64,000 nt of DNA from Catenulispora pinisilvae. GTDB lineage: Bacteria > Actinomycetota > Actinomycetes > Streptomycetales > Catenulisporaceae. Position 1 is the stretch's first letter; every line of letters starts with the position of its first letter. A program made the translations under genes and the position numbers. The notes beneath the pieces were generated by a model. That model had not been told where the DNA came from, made no database searches, and saw only the letters and a program-made list of their open reading frames with translations. The stretch is from NCBI RefSeq assembly GCF_015356865.1, contig NZ_JAAFZA010000007.1, positions 38,613 to 102,612 of the forward strand, in the 5' to 3' direction. Shown here one piece after another: positions 58,659-64,000 of the stretch.

Positions 58659-59986
58659 GCACCAGCCCGCCGGCCGAGTCGGCCGCCGAAGAGGCCGCCG
58701 TCGGTGTCCTGGAGACATTGCGCGGCGTGCCACTTGTTGTCCGGGTGCTGCTGATCGGTGTGTTCGTCAACCGCCTCGGCGCGTTCCTCCAGGCGTTCAT
58801 GGTGCTCTACCTCGTCCATCGCGGGTTCAGCGCGACCGAGGCCGGGGTGGCGCTGACCGTCTACGGCGCGGGTTCCGTGGTCGGCCTGTTCGGCGGCGGC
58901 GGCCTGGCCGACCGCTTCGGGCCGCGCCTGACCATCGCCGCCTCGATGCTGGCCGGCTCGGTGCTGGTGGCGTCGGTCAGCCTGGTGTCGGTGTATCCGG
59001 TGATCCTGGTGGTGCTGTTCTTCACCGGGGCGATCGGCGTGTCCTACCGGCCGGCCACCGCCGCGATCCTGGCGGCCAACACGCCCAAAGCCCGGCAGAC
59101 CATGGTCATGGCGTTCAACCGTGCCGCGTCCAACGTCGGGTCCACCGGCGGCCCGCTGCTGGCGGTGTGGCTGATCCAGGTGTCCTGGAACCTGATCTTC
59201 TGGATCGACGGCGCGACCTCGCTGGTCTTCGGTCTGATCGCGCTGGGTGTGCTGCCCCGGGACGCGGCGCGCGGCGACCGGCCGGCCGCGAAGCGGCCCA
59301 AGACCGGGTACCGGATGGCCTTCCAGGACCGGCGCTTCGTCTATTACCTGGTGATGGTCTTCGTCAACGCCGTGATCTACGTCCAGATGATGGCGGTGCT
59401 GCCGCTGTCGGTCCGGCACGCCGGGCACGGGACCATCGTCTACAGCTCCCTGTTCAGCCTGAACGCCGGACTGGTCATCGCCTTCGAGCTCTTGATCACC
59501 AAGTTCGTCCAGAACTGGCCGCCGAAGGCGGCGGTGATGACCGGCTTCGTGCTGCTCGGCGCCGGCATGGTCGGCTTCGGACTGCCCGGCGGGGTGCCGA
59601 TGCTGTGGATCGCCATGCTGATGGTGACCCTCGGGGAGATGGTGGGCGGCCCCAGCGTGTTCTCCTGGCCGGCCCGGGTCGCGCCGGAGGGCGGGACCGG
59701 TCGCTATCTGGGCACGATGCAGTCGGTCTTCGGGCTCGGCCAGGCGGTGGGCCCGGCGATCGGCGTCGCCCTGTGGAACACGACGCACCAGCAGGTGTGG
59801 TGGTGGACCGGGGCCATCGCGGCGGTCGGCATCGCGATCGGCTACGTCGGGATGCGCGAGTCCGAGGCTGTTCCGCCGACTACTTCGGAGACCACTTCTT
59901 CGGAGACTACTTCTGCGGAGACCACTTCGCAGGTCACCGCGCCGGCCGCCTCGGCGACGGACGACACCGAGACCGTCCCGGCCTGA
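58655..59986 (+). CDS. MFS exporter of the hydrazine-type cluster
   Basis: This 443-aa major facilitator protein has about 12 membrane helices. The loop 2-3 motif is GLFGGGGLADRFGPRLT, and RPATAAILAANTPKARQTMVMAF is typical of the MdtH/SotB-like drug exporters. The C-terminal 35 residues are a soluble TTSETT/SAETT repeat (about 59878-59930 in DNA). ATG 58655 overlaps the ATP-grasp stop. It probably exports the product or gives self-resistance. It is followed by a 135-bp gap with a hairpin and direct repeats. Confidence 0.88.
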   Translation: MSTSPPAESAAEEAAVGVLETLRGVPLVVRVLLIGVFVNRLGAFLQAFMVLYLVHRGFSATEAGVALTVYGAGSVVGLFGGGGLADRFGPRLTIAASMLAGSVLVASVSLVSVYPVILVVLFFTGAIGVSYRPATAAILAANTPKARQTMVMAFNRAASNVGSTGGPLLAVWLIQVSWNLIFWIDGATSLVFGLIALGVLPRDAARGDRPAAKRPKTGYRMAFQDRRFVYYLVMVFVNAVIYVQMMAVLPLSVRHAGHGTIVYSSLFSLNAGLVIAFELLITKFVQNWPPKAAVMTGFVLLGAGMVGFGLPGGVPMLWIAMLMVTLGEMVGGPSVFSWPARVAPEGGTGRYLGTMQSVFGLGQAVGPAIGVALWNTTHQQVWWWTGAIAAVGIAIGYVGMRESEAVPPTTSETTSSETTSAETTSQVTAPAASATDDTETVPA

Positions 59987-59992
59987 CCGCTC

Positions 59993-60044
59993 GAACAGTT
60001 GAACACCGGGGCCGCCCCCGGCCTGATCGCCTGAACAGTTGAAC
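59993..60044 (+). repeat. Direct repeat GAACAGTTGAAC after the MFS gene
   Basis: GAACAGTTGAAC occurs at 59993-60004 and 60033-60044, 40 bp apart, flanking a hairpin. This could be a local duplication or a binding site. Confidence 0.5.
60006..60021. terminator. Weak GC hairpin between MFS and MetRS-like genes
   Basis: CCGGGG-CCGC-CCCCGG, a 6-bp stem with no U tract. It may attenuate rather than end transcription. Confidence 0.35.
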
Positions 60045-60121
60045 GGCCCGCCCTCGCCGTCGGCAAGACCCTGATTCCAAACACCGGATTCTAAATACCG
60101 GCTCTGAGAAAGGTGTTCGCG

Positions 60122-61501
60122 GTGCAGTACTCTGTCCCGGCCCGGACCGGCGTCAAGCTCGTCATCTCCCCGCAGCCCACGCCGAACGGCCCGCTGCACG
60201 TCGGCCATCTGTCCGGGCCGTTCCTCGCCGCCGATCTCGCCGCGCGCGCGGCCCGGGCGGCCGGTGAGGACGTCGTGTACTTCTGCGGGCTGGACCCGCA
60301 CCAGAACTACTCCCTGGCGCGCGCCGACCAGCTGGGCATGCCCGTGCCGGACATGCTCAAGGTCTTCGGCGACCGGATCCACCGGGCCATGGAGCTGGCC
60401 GGATTCGACTTCGACCTGTTCAGCGATCCCACCACCGACGCCGATTACCGGGCCGCCGTGCCCGAGTTGCTGACCGGACTGCTCGCCTCGGGCGCCGTGC
60501 AGGAGAAGGAGACCCCGGTCGCGCTGTGCTCGGCGTGCAAGCGGACGCTGCACCACGTCCGCGTCACCGGGTCCTGCGGGATCTGCGGCGAGGGCGCGGC
60601 CGGCGGCTGTTGCGAGGGCTGCGGCGGTTTCACCTCCGCGCTCAATCTGGTGGACCCGATATCAAGCTGCTGCGATGCCCCGGCCGAGTTCACCACGGCG
60701 GTGCTCCCGGTGCTGATCCTGGAGGACCTGCGCGAGCCGCTGCGTGAGGCGTGGCTGACCGAGCAGCTTCCGGCTTGGGTGCGGCAGGTGCTGGACCACT
60801 ACCTTCGGGCCGGGCTGCCGGAGATCCCGATGGCGTACGAGACCGACTGGGGCCTGCCGTGGCGGGGATCCTCGGGCGCACAGCTGCGGATCGACGTCTG
60901 GTGTGAACTCGGGCTCGGCTACCTTTACACGATCGCGCGGCATCTTCGACCCGGGGTCCAGGCGTCCCCGGCCGCCTGCGCCGCGGCCTGGGAGGCGATC
61001 TCAGAGGTCTGGCACTTCCTCGGGATGGACAACTCCTTCTACAACGCGGTGTTGGTCCCGGCCGTGCTGGCCGCCGCCGGCGTCTCGCCCGCCAAACACG
61101 CCGGGATCATCTCCAACCAGTTCTACCGGCTCGACGGCCTGAAGTTCTCCACCAGCCGGGACCACGCCATCTGGGCCGATGAGTTCCTGGCCGCCGAGGA
61201 CCCGGCCGTGGTGCGGGCCTATCTGGCCTGGGACCGGCCCGACCACCACGGGACCGACTTCACCACGGCTTCCTTCGAGGCGTTCAAAGAGCACCTCGGC
61301 GCGGTGCTGGACGGCAGTGCGGCCGGTGCATACCGGGCCGGTTCCCCGTTGGCCGAGCTGGATGCCGAGCGCGGGCTGCGCGCGCTGCGGCTGGAGTCCT
61401 TCGACCCGCCGCTGGCGGTGCGCTGCGCGCTGGCCGCGTACCCCTCGGGTGGGGAGTCGGCCAGGGTGCTGATGTCCTGCATCACTGGCACAGAGCACTG
61501 A
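60122..61501 (+). CDS. MetRS-like protein lacking an anticodon-binding domain (hydrazine synthetase half)
   Basis: This 459-aa homologue of methionyl-tRNA synthetase has the class I signature PNGPLHVGHLSG (HIGH, near residue 27). A zinc-knuckle insert with CSAC, CGIC and CCEGC is near 137-165, and the KMSKS-like loop reads GLKFSTSRDH near 340. The protein is shorter than a normal MetRS, and the C-terminal part is not the helical anticodon-binding domain, so tRNA charging is unlikely. It matches the MetRS-like half of hydrazine synthetases (Spb40-like), which activates an amino acid and couples it to N-hydroxylysine. The cupin half is encoded separately at 56708-57076. GTG 60122 is preferred (AAAGG upstream); GTG 60113 is possible. 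Confidence 0.88.
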   Translation: MQYSVPARTGVKLVISPQPTPNGPLHVGHLSGPFLAADLAARAARAAGEDVVYFCGLDPHQNYSLARADQLGMPVPDMLKVFGDRIHRAMELAGFDFDLFSDPTTDADYRAAVPELLTGLLASGAVQEKETPVALCSACKRTLHHVRVTGSCGICGEGAAGGCCEGCGGFTSALNLVDPISSCCDAPAEFTTAVLPVLILEDLREPLREAWLTEQLPAWVRQVLDHYLRAGLPEIPMAYETDWGLPWRGSSGAQLRIDVWCELGLGYLYTIARHLRPGVQASPAACAAAWEAISEVWHFLGMDNSFYNAVLVPAVLAAAGVSPAKHAGIISNQFYRLDGLKFSTSRDHAIWADEFLAAEDPAVVRAYLAWDRPDHHGTDFTTASFEAFKEHLGAVLDGSAAGAYRAGSPLAELDAERGLRALRLESFDPPLAVRCALAAYPSGGESARVLMSCITGTEH

Positions 61502-61562
61502 GTGGGTTCGAACCCGCCAAGACCAATCCTGAAGAAGGCTCTGAAGAAAGCGTAGTGGGAGC

Positions 61563-62819
61563 ATGGAACGGAACATCGTCATCGTCGACCCGCTGTCCAC
61601 CGGGCAGGAACTGGCCCCCGCCTTCGCCGAGCGCGGGGTGCGGGCGATCGCCGTCATGAGCATGCTGGACACGCCCGCGGCCGTGCTCTCCGGCTGGTTC
61701 CCGGAGAACTTCGAGCACATCCTGGTCTGGAACGGGACCGAACGGGGCCGCCACGTGCTGGCCGAGCACCTGCGGCAGTTCGACCCGCTGGCCGTGATCC
61801 CGGGCAGCGAGTTCGGGGTGCTGCTGGCCGAGCACCTGGCCGCCGAGGTCACCCCGGACCTGGCGAACGACCCGGCGCTGATCCTGGCCCGCCGCGACAA
61901 GTGGGACATGGGCCAGGCGGTGGCCGCCGCGGGCATCCCCACGCTCAAGCAGTTCCGCGCCGAGAGCGTCGAGCAGGCCGCCGCCTGGATCGAGCAGGAG
62001 GGGCTGGGCGGGTCCAAGCTGGTGCTCAAGCCCACAAACAGCTGCGCCACCGACTCGGTGCACTTCGTCGAGGCCGGCGGCGACCTGCGCACGCCGTTCG
62101 AGGCGATCCTCGGCCACACCAACATCACCAACCAGGTGAACACCACGGTCCTGTTGCAGGAGTTCGCCGAGGGCGTCGAATACATCGTCGACCTCTACGC
62201 GGTCGACGGCGAGTACGGCCTGGTGGACGTCTGCCGCTACACCAAGGCGGTCCGCTACGACAAAGCAGACCACGGCCGCACCGGCATCTACGAGCGGGTG
62301 GACTTCCTGCCGCCGGACTCCCCGGAGGTCCCGGAGCTGTTCGCCTTCGCCCAGCAGGTGGCCAAGGCGGTGGGGATCCGCAACTTCAGCGCGCACGTCG
62401 AGGTCATGCTCACCGCCGCCGGCCCGCGCCTGGTGGAGATCGGCGCCCGCCCGGCCGGCGGCGGCCACCAGATGGTCACCCGCCTGGCCACCGGCGACGC
62501 CCAGATCCAGCGCACCGTCCGGCACCTGGTGGACGGCGAGTTCAAGCCCGGCTACGACTGGCTGCGCCACGTCCGCGCGGCCTTCCTCACCGCCCCCCGC
62601 TCCGGCACCTGGCGCAACGGCGACCTGTTCGACCAGGTGGACGGCCTGCCGACGTTCGACTGCAAGCACATCCCCTACGGCACCGGCGACGTCGTCCCGG
62701 CCTCGACCGGCCTGTTCGACGCCTTCGGCTGGGTGGTCTTCGCCGACCCGGACCTGGACGCGGTCGAGGCCGACTTCGCGAAGCTGAAGGAGTTGGAGGC
62801 GCAGATCATTCTGGACTGA
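61563..62819 (+). CDS. ATP-grasp ligase 2 of the hydrazine-type cluster
   Basis: This 418-aa ATP-grasp enzyme has SKLVLKPTNSCATDSVHFV (near residue 155), LLQEFAEGVEYIVDLYAVDG (near 197) and the phosphate/metal motif GPRLVEIGARPAGGGHQM (near 287). This pattern (EIGARPAGG) is typical of L-amino-acid ligases of the BacD/RizA-like branch that make dipeptides from free amino acids. The N terminus is IVIVDPLSTGQELAPAF. The start follows GGGAG. A GC hairpin overlaps its stop. Together with the ATP-grasp at 57342 and the permuted one at 51748, it gives the cluster three ligases, suggesting a short hydrazine-containing peptide. Confidence 0.87.
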   Translation: MERNIVIVDPLSTGQELAPAFAERGVRAIAVMSMLDTPAAVLSGWFPENFEHILVWNGTERGRHVLAEHLRQFDPLAVIPGSEFGVLLAEHLAAEVTPDLANDPALILARRDKWDMGQAVAAAGIPTLKQFRAESVEQAAAWIEQEGLGGSKLVLKPTNSCATDSVHFVEAGGDLRTPFEAILGHTNITNQVNTTVLLQEFAEGVEYIVDLYAVDGEYGLVDVCRYTKAVRYDKADHGRTGIYERVDFLPPDSPEVPELFAFAQQVAKAVGIRNFSAHVEVMLTAAGPRLVEIGARPAGGGHQMVTRLATGDAQIQRTVRHLVDGEFKPGYDWLRHVRAAFLTAPRSGTWRNGDLFDQVDGLPTFDCKHIPYGTGDVVPASTGLFDAFGWVVFADPDLDAVEADFAKLKELEAQIILD

Positions 62820-62835
62820 GGCGCGGCGCCGCCTC
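62818..62835 (+). terminator. GC-rich hairpin at the end of ATP-grasp 2
   Basis: GAGGCG...CGCCTC inverted repeat with a self-complementary CGGCGC centre, overlapping the TGA. There is no U tract. Further downstream, GCCACTT/AAGTGGC (62973-62997) forms a second stem-loop upstream of the next gene. Confidence 0.5.
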
Positions 62836-63050
62836 CTGAGAGATCAAGGCTCTGATGACTGCCGGCGTGGCGGCAGCAGTACCTGATCGACAGTCCGGAC
62901 TCGTACGGATTCCTTGGTGTGGCCGGATGTTCTCCATGAAGATCGATCCGACGGGAAACATCGGCGCCCAAGGCCACTTTGCCCACTGCGAAGTGGCTTC
63001 GGCGGCTACTTCCCGACGATGAGGACCCACACGGGAAAGAGGAGCACCAG

Positions 63051-63416
63051 GTGAAGAATTCACTCTCCGTCCGCCGCTTCGGCGCTGCCACCGCATTGAC
63101 CGCGCTCACCCTGGTCGGTGGAGGCGTGGCGATGGCGTCCACCGCATCGGCCAGCACCGTCGCCGCGACCTCGGTTTCGGCCAGCGCATCGGCGGAGGCC
63201 GTGGTGACGCCCGATGGCGACGCCACGGGTTGCTATTCAGTGCTGTACAACTTCGATGAACTCACCACTTCGACAAAATTGGTCTGCGTCACGACGGCTG
63301 TCGCGGCGGTGATCAATGCCTCGGCTGCCTACGGCCACTGCGTGTTCACGATGTCGGGCCTCGGCGTGAATTCGAGGGTTGCGGTAGCGGCGTGTACTTT
63401 CGCGGCGTTCAATTAG
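63051..63416 (+). CDS. Small secreted protein with four Cys
   Basis: This 121-aa protein starts at GTG 63051, preceded by GAGGAG. It has a signal peptide (positively charged VKNSLSVRRFG, hydrophobic AATALTALTLVGGGVAMAS, cleavage near ASA). The mature part has about 85 residues: an Ala/Ser/Val-rich start, then four Cys (GCYSVLYNF, LVCVTTAV, GHCVFTM, AACTFAAF) that could form two disulfides. No family was recognised. It is a stand-alone gene with its own terminator, at the edge of the biosynthetic region; a secreted antimicrobial or surface protein is possible. Confidence 0.8.
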   Translation: MKNSLSVRRFGAATALTALTLVGGGVAMASTASASTVAATSVSASASAEAVVTPDGDATGCYSVLYNFDELTTSTKLVCVTTAVAAVINASAAYGHCVFTMSGLGVNSRVAVAACTFAAFN

Positions 63417-63437
63417 AGTCCAGACCGATGTAGGCGC

Positions 63438-63463
63438 GGCCCCGGGGTTGACCGCCCGGGGCC
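63438..63463. terminator. Stem-loop after the small secreted protein gene
   Basis: GGCCCCGGG (63438-63446) pairs with CCCGGGGCC (63455-63463) across an 8-nt loop. It ends 16 bp before the dispersed repeat copy. Confidence 0.7.
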
Positions 63464-63479
63464 GGCGCCGGCGGACTAC

Positions 63480-63880
63480 TGCCGTGTCAGGCAACGTTTG
63501 CCCTGGTGATGACTTGGCCTGGGCGGAGGTTGTCGGTGTGGCGGTTTCGCTGGATTGCCGGCGGGATGCGGTAGCGCGGTCGAGGGTCGGTTTGGGGTGT
63601 TCGGGTTCGGAACTTTCTTGGGGGTTGCAGTTTGCGGGCCGGGTTGCGGTTGGTGTGTGGGTTGAAAGGCGATTTTTTTACGGCCTTCGGTCATAGTTGT
63701 GCCGGTTCGGGGTTCGGGTCGGTCGGTGTGTTTGTCGGCTGCCGGTTCTCGCGTTCACAACCCTGCCGGACCTCAGGCCTCTCCAACTCCAGTAAGTCAG
63801 AACAAGGGCAAAGGCCCAGATCAAGAGCAAGATCAACGGCACAGGCAAGATCAAGAGCTGAAGATCAAGAGCAAGATCAA
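63480..63880 (+). mobile_element. Single-arm copy of the dispersed element
   Basis: It begins TGCCGTGTCAGGCAACGTTT right after CTAC (63476-63479), exactly like the left end of the element at 27847. It keeps the conserved core GGCGATTTTTTTACGGCCTT (63669-63688) and ends in a tract of CAAGATCAAGAG-like units (about 63800-63880). The nested palindrome and second arm are absent in the window. The reverse strand carries the outward ORF starting MTEGRK at 63694. It is flanked on the left by a terminator, so it lies in non-coding DNA. Confidence 0.75.
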
Positions 63881-64000
63881 GTGTGTCACGAACATGGATC
63901 GGAGCTGATGTGTAGGTAGTTGCTTCGTGATGTGGTGTTCCACGGGAGATGAAGGTTTTGTGGCCCTTCGGGACCGTCCTTGCCGGGGTGGTTCCAAACC
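63881..64000. other. Right-edge sequence, no feature recognised
   Basis: These 120 bases contain no supported ORF and no clear continuation of the repeat arm. They may be the flank of the element or the beginning of another mobile element that continues beyond the window. Confidence 0.4.

Noticed and set aside
60122..61501. Genuine methionyl-tRNA synthetase (housekeeping or resistance copy)
   Set aside because: HIGH- and KMSKS-like loops are present, but the anticodon-binding domain is missing and the gene sits among ligase, cupin and N-hydroxylase genes.
61502..61518. GTGGGTTCGAACCCGCC looks like a tRNA T-arm (possible tRNA or att site)
   Set aside because: Only GGGTTCGAACCC is symmetric. 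Folded as a T-arm, the five-base stem has mismatches, and no matching acceptor, D or anticodon arms lie upstream, where the MetRS-like coding sequence runs.
63800..63880. CAAGATCAAGAG-like repeats as a possible CRISPR array
   Set aside because: Units are 6-12 bp, degenerate and contiguous with no spacers; the same tract occurs in the other element copies.

Overview
The window is high-GC actinomycete DNA. GTG and TTG starts are frequent, genes overlap by 4 bp (GTGA, ATGA, TTGA), and NRPS, RiPP and two-component genes are densely packed. The palindromic dispersed repeats and overall style fit a Streptomyces or Catenulispora-type genome, but I cannot name the species. No rRNA, tRNA, CRISPR array or replication origin was seen.

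Region 1 (1-27686) is a non-ribosomal peptide gene cluster with two divergent operons around 10003-10371. The minus operon, from 10002 to beyond the left edge, encodes two B12-binding radical SAM proteins, a thioesterase-like protein with a Cys nucleophile motif, PCP-TE, a stand-alone A domain, a CmlA-type diiron beta-hydroxylase, a 25-codon micro-ORF, a type II thioesterase and the start of a further A domain. The plus operon encodes an MFS exporter, A-PCP, an 88-aa orphan protein, a SyrP-like Fe/2OG hydroxylase, C-PCP, C-A(MT)-PCP-C, A-PCP, a TPR-methyltransferase and an ATP-grasp ligase.

Region 2 (27700-34649) starts with a GNAT acetyltransferase gene split by a 1.78-kb transposase-less palindromic element (23-bp terminal inverted repeats, CTAC target duplication). 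It is followed by a Clp-N-domain regulator with a double-palindrome, probably leaderless promoter, which is translationally coupled to a heterodimeric ABC exporter.

Region 3 (34723-47596) is a thiopeptide-like (TOMM) cluster. A divergent 64-aa precursor ends in SASYCCAPPPNCCNCSCS. The minus operon carries two ocin-ThiF-like partners, two SagB-type dehydrogenases, a LanB-type dehydratase, two thiopeptide-type (SpaB_C-like) proteins, a YcaO cyclodehydratase and a small unknown protein. A secreted S53 peptidase and a two-component system follow (47659-51734), with three 23-bp-spaced direct repeats between them.

Region 4 (51748-62835) looks like a hydrazine (N-N bond) natural product cluster: lysine N6-hydroxylase, DAO-type flavoenzyme, stand-alone cupin, stand-alone MetRS-like protein, three ATP-grasp-type ligases, an MFS exporter and a two-domain protein of unknown role. 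In described hydrazine synthetases the cupin and MetRS-like domains are fused; here they are separate, divergently transcribed genes. I consider this and the PPP-containing thiopeptide precursor the two most novel items.

The right end (63051-64000) has a small secreted Cys-containing protein, a terminator and a single-arm copy of the same dispersed element found in region 2.
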